22,205 nucleotides of DNA from Holophagales bacterium UBA2201 (GCA_002327305.1 DCUZ01000120.1:1-22205), one strand, 5' to 3'. Shown: positions 1 through 7,378, counted from the stretch's first letter. Numbers and translations are program-made. The notes: a model not told the origin generated them from the letters alone.

Positions 1-90
1 CCATTTCCAGCTGGGGCGGGACACCTGGTCCTTTGTCCTTGGTCAACTGCCGTTTCAAATACTTAAAAGCCCGTGGTAACATGGAATTGA

Positions 91-106
91 TGCAAAAGGA
101 GGGCAC
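91..106 (+). promoter_or_regulatory. Shine-Dalgarno site of the FGE-fold gene
   Basis: An AAAGGAGGG run at 95-103 ends a few bases before the ATG at 107. It fixes that start and contrasts with many other genes here that have no visible ribosome binding site. No convincing promoter is visible in 1-90. Confidence 0.7.
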
Positions 107-934
107 ATGAACCGAATTTCTCCCTCATGGGCGCTTATGCTATTGGCCTTGGTGCTCTCGCTGCATTTTTCATGCTCAACGACCGCCTCACACAAAGCTC
201 TCCAAGCGCCGCCAGGCATGGTCCTCATTCCCGGTGGAACCTTTATGATGGGGTGTACGAAGGGGGATGGGCAATGCGATATGCATGAGCAGCCACTGCA
301 TCAAGTAGTGTTAAATGCATTCTATATGGACAAGACAGAAGTAACTGTGGATGCTTTTCGGAGGTGCGTGATCGAGGCGAAATGCAAAAAGCATTCATTT
401 TGGGGGATCGATAGATGTAATTGGAATCAAACAGGCCGAGAGAACCATCCGATGAACTGCGTGAACTGGTTTGACGCTAAATCTTATTGCGAATGGGCTG
501 GGAAAAGGCTTCCAACCGAAAGTGAGTGGGAGTATGCCGCTCGTGGAGGACATAGTGATTGGAAATACCCTTGGGGGAATGAACAGGCGGTGTGTAGCCG
601 TGCAGTGATGGTGGAAGACAGAAGAGGTGGATGCGGGAAAGATGGTGCTTGGCCTGTGGGCATTAAAGGGGCTTATGGATTTGGCCTATTTGATATGGCA
701 GGAAATGTAGATGAATGGGTAGAAGACTGCTGGATAGAGGATTACACCGAAACCCCGCAGGATGGAACAGCTTGGACAAGCACACCTGGGAACTGCTATT
801 TGGGGAGAGTATCACGGGGTGGCTCTTGGGCCTTCAACGCATGGTACCTCCGAGTCTCATACCGTATTCGGGCCGATGCATATAACGATTACGGGCCTAC
901 AAAAGGCTTCCGCTGCGCCAAGACGATGGAATAG
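107..934 (+). CDS. Exported protein with formylglycine-generating-enzyme (SUMF1/FGE-sulfatase) fold
   Basis: 275 aa. Residues 1-23 form a hydrophobic signal ending in S-C, so it may be a lipoprotein, though the lipobox is not canonical. From about residue 36 the protein matches the FGE-sulfatase domain: GMVLIPGGTFMMG near the start, then NWFDAKSYCEWAGKRLP, ESEWEYAARGG, FGLFDMAGNVDEWVED and the closing RGGSW...KGFRCAK. In genuine formylglycine-generating enzymes the closing stretch carries two copper-binding cysteines. Here those positions read F and L (GGSWAFNAWYLRVSYR), so sulfatase activation is unlikely. The extra cysteines elsewhere probably form disulfides. Many exported proteins use this fold for ligand binding or scaffolding. 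The gene is AT-richer than the core genes, has a good Shine-Dalgarno site, and is followed by a hairpin repeat in the same orientation as those beside the two small exported proteins. The fold is clear; the function is unknown. Confidence 0.85.
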   Translation: MNRISPSWALMLLALVLSLHFSCSTTASHKALQAPPGMVLIPGGTFMMGCTKGDGQCDMHEQPLHQVVLNAFYMDKTEVTVDAFRRCVIEAKCKKHSFWGIDRCNWNQTGRENHPMNCVNWFDAKSYCEWAGKRLPTESEWEYAARGGHSDWKYPWGNEQAVCSRAVMVEDRRGGCGKDGAWPVGIKGAYGFGLFDMAGNVDEWVEDCWIEDYTETPQDGTAWTSTPGNCYLGRVSRGGSWAFNAWYLRVSYRIRADAYNDYGPTKGFRCAKTME

Positions 935-969
935 GAACCACGGTCACCTATCAGCCGCCAGCTTTCCTC

Positions 970-1000
970 CTTTTGCATTTTGCAATTTTCATTTTGCAAT
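970..1000. repeat. Heptad array, TTTTGCA/TTGCAAT type
   Basis: An AT-rich stretch made of degenerate 7-bp units of the TTGCAAT type, directly abutting the hairpin element at 1001. The same array adjoins another copy of that element at 8925-8959, on the opposite strand, where the 7-bp register is perfect. Confidence 0.6.
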
Positions 1001-1050
1001 GGTCGGGGCGCGGCATGCGGCGCCCCTACGAACTATTGGAGGGGCGGGCC
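1001..1050 (-). repeat. Modular hairpin repeat, GCGC-stem variant (copy 1)
   Basis: In its own orientation (minus strand) the element reads a constant block related to CCCGCCCATCCAATAAA, then GTAGGGG, then a short hairpin. The hairpin is at 1005-1026, with stem GGGGCGC/GCGCCCC and loop GGCATGCG. Further copies of this variant lie at 3402-3450, 4208-4262, 8875-8924 and 9591-9639. Confidence 0.85.
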
Positions 1051-1068
1051 TGAACCCCTAACTGCCCC

Positions 1069-1138
1069 GGGAGGGTCCGCCGGAGGTACAAGATGCAAGG
1101 AACCCTCCCCTGCGCTTATTGAATGGGCGGGTGGACCC
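1069..1138 (-). repeat. Modular hairpin repeat, long-loop variant (copy 2)
   Basis: Stem GGGAGGGT (1069-1076) with ACCCTCCC (1102-1109) and a 25-nt loop. On the minus strand the loop contains CATCTTGTACCTCCGG, close to the loops at 12002-12026 and 17960-17985. The constant block CCCGCCCATTCAATAA lies at its 5' side on the minus strand. Three TTTACNN heptads follow at 1147-1167. The rest of 935-1228 holds no convincing gene. Confidence 0.8.
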
Positions 1139-1146
1139 ATCTCCTA

Positions 1147-1167
1147 TTTACCCTTTACTATTTACGT
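1147..1167. repeat. Heptad array, TTTACCC type
   Basis: Three consecutive 7-mers, TTTACCC, TTTACTA and TTTACGT. The inverted equivalent (ACGTAAA, TGGTAAA, GGGTAAA) lies at 8852-8872 beside another hairpin element. Confidence 0.7.
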
Positions 1168-1228
1168 TTTTCGGCCGGCAGGCTGCGCGAAATATCTATA
1201 AGCGAACGCAACCGGCTGATATGCACAT

Positions 1229-3316
1229 CTAAGGCGATGGGGCTCCTGCGGCCGCATCGTCCGGCGATGGGGAGCGAGGCATTAAAATCCAGGCCAGAAG
1301 GTAATAAACCAATGCAAAGGCCTGAAGCCAACTCAATCCCAGAACCATGGCGCAATATTCGGAAGATCCCCCGAGAATGGCCCCGATCGCATTCCATCCC
1401 AGATCCTGACTGGGCTTTGTGCTGAGACGGAATGAACCTGAAAATACCAGCCCGGCGATGAAAAAGGGCAGCGAATAGGCCCCCGCCACGGCCATCGCGA
1501 TACCCCAAGATTGGGAAGCGGCGGGTACGAACCGATCTGCCCAAGCTAAAAGGCCGACGGATAGAAGCAAGGCCGAGAACGCCAGGGTCAAGGGGAGGGC
1601 CTTTCGACGCAAGGCGATCATGTTCGCCATCCACAGGACGATCAGGATAAGGGAGACGATGGCGAGCGTCGAAATCCACCCCGAACCGAACACCAGGGAG
1701 AGACGCGTGATGGCCCGGGTTTCAAGGATCATGAACCCCGCGCCGAGAAAAAAGAAGTGGGGCCCCCGCGCGCTTCTCTGCAGGGAGGGCACCGCCGCGC
1801 CCACGGCGATGGCTCCAAGGAGAAACAGCAACCCCAGAAGAAAGAGATATTCCCGGGGAATCGTCCTGTCCTTCAGATAAAGAAACGGCCAGTCGTCCGT
1901 CGCCGGTTCCGCGGTGGCATGGGTCAGGTCCAAGGGGGCAAACAATTCCGCCGGGGGGGGATGCAGAGTCTCGATGGGTCCCGCCACGAGAGTTATAAAC
2001 CCTTCATTAGATCCGAAAGTCCCCTCCCCCCGCAGAATATAGGCGGCCACCCCTTCGGGAAAGGCCGCATGGAGGGTGGTATATAGCCGTTCGGTCAGCC
2101 ACGGTCTGACCGCAACGAATTGGACCACCAGATGTCCCCCCGGCCGCAGCAGCCGCCGGGCTTCTTGGAAACTCTCGACGGTGTACACAAAACCGTCCAA
2201 TCTGACGTTTGCCATGTGGCTGAAGAGGCTTTGGGAATCCAGAAAGCCGAAAACGATCAGATCGTAGGCGGCCGGGGATGAACGGAAATACGCGCGCGCA
2301 TCCCGGATGTGGAGGCGCACCCCTGGGTGGTCGTAAGGCCGGTTCGGATGGTGCTTCACACCGATCTCGACGATGATCGGATCGATATCGACGGCGTCCA
2401 CCATGGTTCGTCCGTTGAGCAGGGCGGCCGCCACGTCGTTGCCTGTGCCGCAGCCGGCCACCAAGACCCGGCCTCCCTCCGTCATCGTATAAGGGAGGCG
2501 GTACAGCTCGGCCCAACTCTTGAAAAAGGCCAGCGTGGCGGCCTCCGGACCCTTGAGGTCCTCGCTGTCGATCCTTTGGGAGAGGGCGAATTGATATACG
2601 TATCGGTTGACGAACAGGGTATGCCCCTGGGGAAATCCTGGAAGGGCGTTGGTTGAAAGCGGTTCGAGTTTGAGCCGATTGTACGGAGACCAGTGAGTAT
2701 CACCGCGGTCCAGAAACATCATCAGGCCCAGCGATGCCGCAAAAAGGAGGAGAGCGTGAAGCCGCCGGTTCGGGGAGATCAGGAGGGTGAAGGCAACGAA
2801 TCCTGCCGCGAACCAGGCGACGGCAGGCAAGGAAAACAAGGCGAACGCGGAGAAACACAATCCCCCGGAAAAGGCTCCGATGAGATTGATGGAATAGGCG
2901 CGCAGCTTGGGAAGCCGATCGAATTCCCTCCCTATGGCCTGTCCCAAGGGCACGAAAATGGCGGATATCATCGCGAAAGCCAGTACGATCACCAGATTCT
3001 TGATGCTGGCGCCGGGTGATTTTGGAAAGAGGAAGAAGAGGCTTTCGGTGGAGAAGCCCACCGGATCGAATCCCTTCAATAAGGCGGCCAGGGCCGTATT
3101 GCAGAAAATAAAAACGGGGAAAAAGGGGACAAGATCCAGCTTCTTCTGGGAAAGGATGTATCCCAGACTCAACCCAAAAAAGCAGGAGAGAAGCGTGAGA
3201 TTGACAAAATAAGCCATGAGGGGAACATGCGCGGCGCTCCACCGGATGAAGGCAAGCTCAAAGAAGATGCTGAGGAAGCTGACTGCAAAGAGTCTGAATT
3301 CGGAGGATATGCGCAT
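1229..3316 (-). CDS. Polytopic membrane protein with a spermidine-synthase-like methyltransferase domain
   Basis: 695 aa. Hydrophobic helices fill residues 1-205, a Rossmann-type domain spans about 270-450, and more helices fill about 490-680. The soluble domain has the SAM-binding loop VLVAGCGTGND (about 284-294), the acidic DAVDIDP after the second strand (307-313) and YDLIVFGFLDSQSLF (351-365). Membrane-bound spermidine-synthase-like proteins of this layout are widespread and largely uncharacterised. In true aminopropyltransferases the last motif carries a catalytic aspartate (VDS/DxTDP pattern). Here it reads VFGF, so polyamine synthesis is not supported. The ATG at 3316 sits 9 bases after a -10 box, so the mRNA would have almost no leader. 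It has its own promoter and no operon partner. The substrate is unknown; a role in modifying a membrane-associated metabolite is only a guess. Confidence 0.85.
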   Translation of the reverse strand: MRISSEFRLFAVSFLSIFFELAFIRWSAAHVPLMAYFVNLTLLSCFFGLSLGYILSQKKLDLVPFFPVFIFCNTALAALLKGFDPVGFSTESLFFLFPKSPGASIKNLVIVLAFAMISAIFVPLGQAIGREFDRLPKLRAYSINLIGAFSGGLCFSAFALFSLPAVAWFAAGFVAFTLLISPNRRLHALLLFAASLGLMMFLDRGDTHWSPYNRLKLEPLSTNALPGFPQGHTLFVNRYVYQFALSQRIDSEDLKGPEAATLAFFKSWAELYRLPYTMTEGGRVLVAGCGTGNDVAAALLNGRTMVDAVDIDPIIVEIGVKHHPNRPYDHPGVRLHIRDARAYFRSSPAAYDLIVFGFLDSQSLFSHMANVRLDGFVYTVESFQEARRLLRPGGHLVVQFVAVRPWLTERLYTTLHAAFPEGVAAYILRGEGTFGSNEGFITLVAGPIETLHPPPAELFAPLDLTHATAEPATDDWPFLYLKDRTIPREYLFLLGLLFLLGAIAVGAAVPSLQRSARGPHFFFLGAGFMILETRAITRLSLVFGSGWISTLAIVSLILIVLWMANMIALRRKALPLTLAFSALLLSVGLLAWADRFVPAASQSWGIAMAVAGAYSLPFFIAGLVFSGSFRLSTKPSQDLGWNAIGAILGGSSEYCAMVLGLSWLQAFALVYYLLAWILMPRSPSPDDAAAGAPSP

Positions 3317-3325
3317 GCTGCTTGG

Positions 3326-3354
3326 ATTCTAACAAGCATGTCCCACGCTGTCAA
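3326..3354 (-). promoter_or_regulatory. Sigma70-type promoter of the membrane methyltransferase-like gene
   Basis: On the minus strand TTGACA (3354-3349) is separated by exactly 17 bp from TAGAAT (3331-3326). Transcription should start near 3319, about 3 nt before the ATG at 3316, so the transcript would be practically leaderless. Confidence 0.8.
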
Positions 3355-3401
3355 CGTGGAGGAATTGGGGGAGGACAAGCAGGCCCGTTGGATTTTTAAA
3401 T

Positions 3402-3450
3402 GGTCGGGGCGCGGCATGCGGCGCCCCTACGATCTATTGGATGGCCGGGC
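3402..3450 (-). repeat. Modular hairpin repeat, GCGC-stem variant (copy 3)
   Basis: Hairpin at 3406-3427 (GGGGCGC...GCGCCCC), then TACGATCTATTGGATGG. Together with the directly repeated copy at 4208-4262 it brackets the small exported-protein gene at 3699-4178. Confidence 0.85.
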
Positions 3451-3669
3451 ACCATCTGCCCCAATGCAGAGCCGCTTGAGCGGGGGCGATGGAGCGGGGG
3501 CGACATTCTAAGCCGACATCTCGAACTTGCATAGGGCCAGAGGCTTAGAAAATCCTGAGCGGCTGCCCCGTACCCACTTAGGGTCTAAGCTTAGGGCGGA
3601 CCGCTGCCACCCCGGCCCGCTTCACCTGCGCGGTCCGACATAAAACAAAGAGCTTCAGGATATGCTGAT

Positions 3670-3692
3670 TGCGCTATAATCGGGTTGGAGGT
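3670..3692 (+). promoter_or_regulatory. -10 box and Shine-Dalgarno site of small exported protein 1
   Basis: TGCGCTATAAT (3670-3680) contains a consensus -10 hexamer. The identical 11-mer lies upstream of the paralogous gene at 9474 (minus strand). No clear -35 is visible. GGAGGTG at 3687-3693 is a Shine-Dalgarno site placed correctly for the ATG at 3699, which is why that start is preferred over the TTG at 3669. Confidence 0.6.
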
Positions 3693-3698
3693 GCCGCC

Positions 3699-4178
3699 AT
3701 GAAGAAAAGTTATCTCCTCTTGATTGGGATTTTCATTTTGATGGTTCCTTTGAGCGCTTTGGCTGCAGAAGTGCAAAACAATCCTACAAAAGCAACTAAG
3801 ACAAGTGGCTTGTACGAGGTTGAGTACTCGCTTGAGCCGATGACTAACACTATTCCGCCCTTGCATGAATTCAAGGTCATCGTAAAGGACCTAAAAAGCA
3901 AGGAAATCCTGACTCAGGCTTACATGCGCTTTGAAAAGAGTGTCCTGATGTCTGGAGGCAGTTTGGAGATCGGATCTGAAAAATCCATCGAAGACTTGAA
4001 AAAATTGGCGGGAGCCAGCGATGATAAGATCGCAAAACAAGATGGCATAACCACACATGTTTATTATGCCTACGACAAAGCCGCTGATCGAGTGATTTTC
4101 AAACTGACTCTTTATAAAGGAAATGAAGTGGTTTTCATCCAATCGGCGGCCATGCAATGGACTAATCAGAAGAAATAA
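3699..4178 (+). CDS. Small exported protein of unknown function (paralogue 1)
   Basis: 159 aa. The N-terminus MKKSYLLLIGIFILM is a clear signal peptide with likely cleavage after ALA near residue 22. The mature part looks beta-rich with no metal-binding or catalytic motif that I recognise. It resembles the product of 9040-9474: both have a DL(K/A).. strand followed by FEK and a glycine-rich turn (RFEKSVLMSGGSLEIGS versus NFEKGTGGAQIRTG), and both end with a (K/R)G(N/Q)E(V/I)(V/I)F strand (YKGNEVVFIQS versus TRGQEIIFKQH). The gene is AT-richer than its neighbours, has a Shine-Dalgarno site, and lies between two directly repeated hairpin elements (3402-3450 and 4208-4262). It is probably periplasmic. 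No family assigned. Confidence 0.8.
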   Translation: MKKSYLLLIGIFILMVPLSALAAEVQNNPTKATKTSGLYEVEYSLEPMTNTIPPLHEFKVIVKDLKSKEILTQAYMRFEKSVLMSGGSLEIGSEKSIEDLKKLAGASDDKIAKQDGITTHVYYAYDKAADRVIFKLTLYKGNEVVFIQSAAMQWTNQKK

Positions 4179-4207
4179 CGAACCACTAAAAATCTTCATT
4201 TTGGAAT

Positions 4208-4262
4208 GGTCGGGGCGCGGCATGAGGCGCCCCTACGATCTATTGGATGGGCGGGCGGGCCC
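4208..4262 (-). repeat. Modular hairpin repeat, GCGC-stem variant (copy 4)
   Basis: Hairpin at 4212-4233 (loop GGCATGAG), followed by TACGATCTATTGGATGGGCGG. It is preceded by CTTCATTTTGGAATGG, the same AT-rich lead-in found before the copies after the FGE-fold gene and after small exported protein 2. It lies between the convergent ends of the genes at 4178 and 4287. Confidence 0.85.
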
Positions 4263-4264
4263 CA

Positions 4265-4298
4265 GCTACGAGCTACGAGCTGCCCGCTACGAACTGCC
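4265..4298. repeat. Heptad array, GCTACGA type
   Basis: Units GCTACGA, GCTACGA, GCTGCCC, GCTACGA and ACTGCCG in a 7-bp register. The array runs into the 3' end of the DUF2156 gene and supplies its stop codon (TAG on the minus strand, 4289-4287). A related array lies inside argS at 11271-11305. Confidence 0.75.
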
Positions 4299-5171
4299 GG
4301 CCGGGAGGGTGGCAACGTATTTCTTGACGAACCCGACGGGCTGGTAGGAGAGTTTGGCCTTTCTAAGCCCCTCATCGCCCAGGTCCTGCTCGCGGTTGAT
4401 GGTCTCGTACTTGTCGGGCAGGATGCGGGCAAAGCACTGGTTGACGAACTGGTACAGCCCCTTGTAGCCGGGGACGGCCTTCTCGAAGTGGATGAGGAAG
4501 CTCTTTCCCAGGGCGTTCTCCTCGCCCAGGGTGTAGGCGGCTGGACGGCCGTCCACGCGGTAGAGGCCGCCGCAGAGTTGGAGCTTCTCCATGTTCTCCA
4601 GGGCCTCTTTCGCGGCGAGGTAGTCGCCGTCGTCCTCCCGCCCCGCCCGCCAGGCGTCCAGGATCTGCAGGGCGTCCGGGAGGTTCTCCTCCAGGAGGGG
4701 CTGGCCTTCGTAGGCGTAACTGGACTCGAAGGCCCGGATGAGGTTCTTCTTCTTGTGGAACTTCCGTCCCGGCAGGTGGGCCAGGTCGTGCCGCGAGTAG
4801 AGGTAGTCGAAGTTGTCGCGGTCCTCGAGCACCCGGTAGCCCAGGGCCTCCAACTTGATCACCAACGGCTCGGGGACGCACCGCATCGTCCCGTGCCGCT
4901 CGAATAGGGTTTTCAGCAGCTCGTGCGAGGGGAGGTCGAACGGGAGCATGAAGAACGGCCCCTTCGCGCCCTCCCCCAGGAGAGCATAGTGGGCGCCCTC
5001 CGCGCGCGTGATCCGGTAATGATGCTTCTTCCGGAACAGGTACAGGTTGGCGAAGGTGAATTCGGAGATCCCGCAATGGAGTTTCTTGAACATGGGGTGG
5101 AGGAACCGCCGCAGGTCCAGCGACAGGGGGACCGCCTCCGGATAGGTGGGGACGGGACAGGGGCGCGTCAC
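4287..5171 (-). CDS. DUF2156 protein (phosphatidylglycerol lysyltransferase C-terminal-like, double-GNAT fold)
   Basis: 294 aa, a usual length for stand-alone DUF2156 proteins. Typical signatures are FTFANLYLFRKKHHYRI near the N-terminus, the middle block DYLYSRHDLAHLPGRKFHKKKN and the C-terminal block YETINREQDLGDEGLRKAKLSYQP. The family resembles the catalytic part of MprF, which moves aminoacyl groups from tRNA to lipids, but stand-alone members have unknown acceptors and this one has no membrane helices. I chose the GTG at 5171 because its last two bases belong to the nadB stop codon (GTGA overlap), giving translational coupling. The reading frame stays open far upstream into nadB, but that part is only the antisense-like shadow of a high-GC gene. 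The last residues (AGSS) and the stop come from a heptad repeat, so the C-terminus was probably altered by repeat insertion. Confidence 0.85.
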   Translation of the reverse strand: MTRPCPVPTYPEAVPLSLDLRRFLHPMFKKLHCGISEFTFANLYLFRKKHHYRITRAEGAHYALLGEGAKGPFFMLPFDLPSHELLKTLFERHGTMRCVPEPLVIKLEALGYRVLEDRDNFDYLYSRHDLAHLPGRKFHKKKNLIRAFESSYAYEGQPLLEENLPDALQILDAWRAGREDDGDYLAAKEALENMEKLQLCGGLYRVDGRPAAYTLGEENALGKSFLIHFEKAVPGYKGLYQFVNQCFARILPDKYETINREQDLGDEGLRKAKLSYQPVGFVKKYVATLPAGSS

Positions 5172-6763
5172 GGCTTGAGGTAGTGGCACCCCAGCGACCG
5201 GGGGCTCCGCAGGGCGGCCGAGGCCACCAATTGGGCGGCCAGGTTGCCCTGGAAGAGCTCCACGATGCGCCGGGTGAGGCGGGCTCGATGGTAGAACTGG
5301 GAGAGCCTGCGCCCCAGGTCCGCCATCTCGGCCTGGGCGCGCTCGAGGCGCTCGCGGGTGCGGACGATGCCGACGTAGTTCCACATGGTGGAGCGGATGG
5401 TGTTCCAATCCTGGACGATCAGCGCGGGGTCCTCGTTGGCTTCCGTGCCGGAGGGTTTCCAATCCGGGATGCTGTCGAGGAGCCGGCGGGAGGCCCTCTG
5501 CCCGCGGGCGAGGCGGGCGGCGATGGTCTCTCCGGCGGAGAACCCCCACGCCAGCCCTTCCAGGAGAGAGGTGGAGGCCAGGCGGTTGGCCCCGTGGACC
5601 CCGGTGCAGGAGACCTCGCCGGCGGCGTAGAGTCGCTGGAGGGTGGTCTCGCCGGTCAGGTCCACCATGACGCCGCCGCAGCAGAAATGGGCCGCCGGAA
5701 CGACGGGAATGGGGTCGCGGGCGATGTCGATGCCGTACTGCTGGCATTCGCGGTAGATCGTCGGGAACCGCTCGGGGATGGGGACCCTGCCGGAATAACA
5801 GCCGGCCAGGTCGAGGAAGACGCATTCCTGGTGGTGCTCGGTCATCTCCTCGGTGATGGCCCGGGCCACCACGTCGCGGGGGGCCAGGTCCTTCAATTCG
5901 GGCTCGTACTTCTCCATGAAGTACTCGCCCTTGATGTTCTTGAGGCGCGCGCCGGCCCCCCGCAGGGCCTCGGAGATGAGGAACCGCTCGGCGCCGGGGT
6001 GGTAGAGGGCGGTGGGGTGGAACTGGATGTACTCGAGGTTGGCCAGATACGCCCCTGCGCGCGAGGCCATGGACCACCCCGATCCGATCGAGCCTTCGGT
6101 GTTGGTGGCGTACAGGTAGAGGTGGCTCGCGCCGCCGGTGGCCAGGATGGTGAAGTCGGCGAAGAGGGTGAACACCTCGTTCGTCGGATTGTGCAGGGCG
6201 TAAATGCCCAGGCATTCGTTGTCGAGGTTGTAGCGGGCCTCGTAGTCCTGGCTGTGGTGGCGGCTGGTGAGGAGGTCGATGGCGGTGAAGTCGGCGAGAA
6301 ACTGGATGAGGGGTTGGCGCCGGGCCTCGGCGAGGAGGGCCTGGTGGATGTGCATGCCGGTGGCGTCGGCCACATGGATGATGCGTCCCACCGAGTGGGC
6401 CCCCTCGGAGATGGCCTCCAGCGTTTGGTCCTCGGCCGTGGCGAACTCGATGCCGAGATCGCGGATGAGGAGCTGTTCCACAAGGGCCGGGCCCCGCCGG
6501 GCCATGTACTCCACCGCCGGGCGGTGGGAGATGCCGGCCCCCGCTTTCATGATGTCCTCGACGAGGAGATCGGGCGAGTCCTCGGGACTGCGGTAGACGA
6601 TCCCCCCCTGCGCCCGGGCGGTGTTGCAGTCGGCGGGGTCGGGGGAGCGGTGGAGGATGGTCACCTCCACGCCCTGCCGGGCGAGGGTGATCGCCGCGGT
6701 GAGCCCGGAGATGCCGGAACCCACCACCAGGATGGGGATCTGTTTGCGGTTGGTCAGGGTCAT
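5168..6763 (-). CDS. nadB: L-aspartate oxidase
   Basis: 531 aa. It oxidises L-aspartate to iminoaspartate, the first step of bacterial NAD synthesis, with FAD and cytosolic. Visible motifs: FAD-binding GSGISG (15-20), NTARAQGGI (47-55), substrate-site HPTAL (249-253), FLISEALRGAGA (261-272), PRDVVARAI (295-303), AAHFCCGGV (357-365) with the active-site histidine, and GANRLASTSLLEG (391-403). Length and motif order match NadB rather than a succinate dehydrogenase flavoprotein, and the usual N-to-S change in GANRLAS(N)SLLE is minor. nadA and nadC, frequent partners, are absent from this window; the gene is instead coupled to a DUF2156 gene. A TAGAAT -10-like box (6781-6776) ends 12 bases before the ATG and no Shine-Dalgarno site is seen. 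Confidence 0.96.
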   Translation of the reverse strand: MTLTNRKQIPILVVGSGISGLTAAITLARQGVEVTILHRSPDPADCNTARAQGGIVYRSPEDSPDLLVEDIMKAGAGISHRPAVEYMARRGPALVEQLLIRDLGIEFATAEDQTLEAISEGAHSVGRIIHVADATGMHIHQALLAEARRQPLIQFLADFTAIDLLTSRHHSQDYEARYNLDNECLGIYALHNPTNEVFTLFADFTILATGGASHLYLYATNTEGSIGSGWSMASRAGAYLANLEYIQFHPTALYHPGAERFLISEALRGAGARLKNIKGEYFMEKYEPELKDLAPRDVVARAITEEMTEHHQECVFLDLAGCYSGRVPIPERFPTIYRECQQYGIDIARDPIPVVPAAHFCCGGVMVDLTGETTLQRLYAAGEVSCTGVHGANRLASTSLLEGLAWGFSAGETIAARLARGQRASRRLLDSIPDWKPSGTEANEDPALIVQDWNTIRSTMWNYVGIVRTRERLERAQAEMADLGRRLSQFYHRARLTRRIVELFQGNLAAQLVASAALRSPRSLGCHYLKP

Positions 6764-6775
6764 AAAGGTAGCGCT

Positions 6776-6781
6776 ATTCTA
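6776..6781 (-). promoter_or_regulatory. -10-like box before nadB
   Basis: TAGAAT on the minus strand ends 12 bases upstream of the nadB ATG. No good -35 is present at 16-18 bp, so this rests on the -10 alone and on the resemblance to better promoters at 3326 and 18154. Confidence 0.4.
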
Positions 6782-6839
6782 CCATCCCCAAAGGGTGAAG
6801 GATACGGGGGGCAGACCGGAAGGACCGCGTGAGGCCCGG

Positions 6840-7136
6840 TCAGACCTCCTTGGCCAGCTTCAGGAAGCGGCTGTAGGGGATGGCCGGCCAGGTTTCGGCC
6901 TTCAGCGCCCCCATGGAGAGGGTGATCATGGCCACCTTGGCGGCCGTCTCTTCGTTCGGGGCCTCGTAAATGTCCATGAAATCGTAGGGGCCCAGGAGGG
7001 CGAAATGGGTCTGAAACTTCACTCCCTTGCATTTCCCCTTCACCCGGGCCTTCCAGGCCTTGCCGACCGTTTCCCGTTTTTTCATGTCGTGGGTCACCTC
7101 GGGGGAGAGCTTGGTCATCAGGACGAAGGTTGACAT
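6840..7136 (-). CDS. GYD-domain protein
   Basis: 98 aa, the normal size for the GYD family (PF08734). The diagnostic core is LLGPYDFMDIYEAPNEETAAKVAM, followed by GALKAETWPAIPYSRF. These are small ferredoxin-like-fold proteins of the dimeric alpha-beta barrel type, cytosolic, with no established biochemical role. The start at 7136 is set by GAGGAGG on the minus strand just before the ATG. TATGAT (7169-7164) is a possible -10 box giving a leader of about 20 nt. Upstream on the same strand lie tandem hairpin repeats and terminators, so it is probably a single-gene transcript reading towards nadB, 76 bp away. Confidence 0.9.
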   Translation of the reverse strand: MSTFVLMTKLSPEVTHDMKKRETVGKAWKARVKGKCKGVKFQTHFALLGPYDFMDIYEAPNEETAAKVAMITLSMGALKAETWPAIPYSRFLKLAKEV

Positions 7137-7193
7137 GGGGTCCTCCTCAGGGCGGTTTTCTTAATCATAGCATAGGCGGGATGACGGCACCAT

Positions 7194-7251
7194 GTAGGGC
7201 CGGCTCTCCAGTCGGACGGGCGCATGTAGGGCCGACTCTCCAGTCGGCCGG
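7194..7251. repeat. Tandem pair of GTAGGGCCGACT hairpin repeats
   Basis: Two 26-bp copies at 7194-7219 and 7226-7251, 32 bp apart. The second forms a perfect 7-bp hairpin GCCGACT-CTCC-AGTCGGC (7231-7248); in the first the stem has mismatches. Like the other hairpin family here, each copy starts with GTAGGG. Confidence 0.75.
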
Positions 7252-7320
7252 ATCCTGCAAGACGATGCAGGCCGCAGGTCGGAGAACCCGAGCCACAGTT
7301 CACGCCGCCTCGGTTTTCGG

Positions 7321-7354
7321 AAAAAAAACGATCCAGGGCGGGCGACCCTGGATC
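7321..7354 (-). terminator. Intrinsic terminator, minus strand (distal)
   Basis: A 9-bp perfect stem GATCCAGGG/CCCTGGATC (7330-7338 and 7346-7354, 7-nt loop) is followed on the minus strand by a run of eight T. It is the second of two near-copies downstream of the cysteine desulfurase gene. Confidence 0.75.
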
Positions 7355-7378
7355 AGAAAGGAGGGAGGTTTGGATCGT

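Larger units (their letters stand above)
3317..3698. other. 382-bp gap upstream of the first small exported protein
   Basis: Besides the promoter at 3326-3354 and the hairpin element at 3402-3450, the gap holds a short duplication of GAGCGGGGGCGA (about 3477-3506), the palindrome CTAAGCTTAG (3585-3594) and an 8-bp inverted repeat CGGACCGC/GCGGTCCG (3597-3604 and 3630-3637). No gene is apparent. The inverted repeats lie 40-80 bp before a -10 box and could bind a regulator. Confidence 0.5.

Noticed and set aside
3669..3698. TTG start at 3669 for small exported protein 1
   Set aside because: The ATG at 3699 has a correctly spaced GGAGGT and begins a clean signal peptide; the extra residues would spoil it, and the -10 box lies inside them.
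5172..6215. Upstream extension of the DUF2156 frame into nadB
   Set aside because: The extension is Arg/Pro/His-rich shadow sequence; DUF2156 similarity begins right after the GTG that overlaps the nadB stop.
5183..6832. 549-codon open frame on the plus strand opposite nadB
   Set aside because: It is the antisense of nadB in high-GC DNA, is rich in Gly, Val and Glu without domain motifs, and nadB itself has every family motif.
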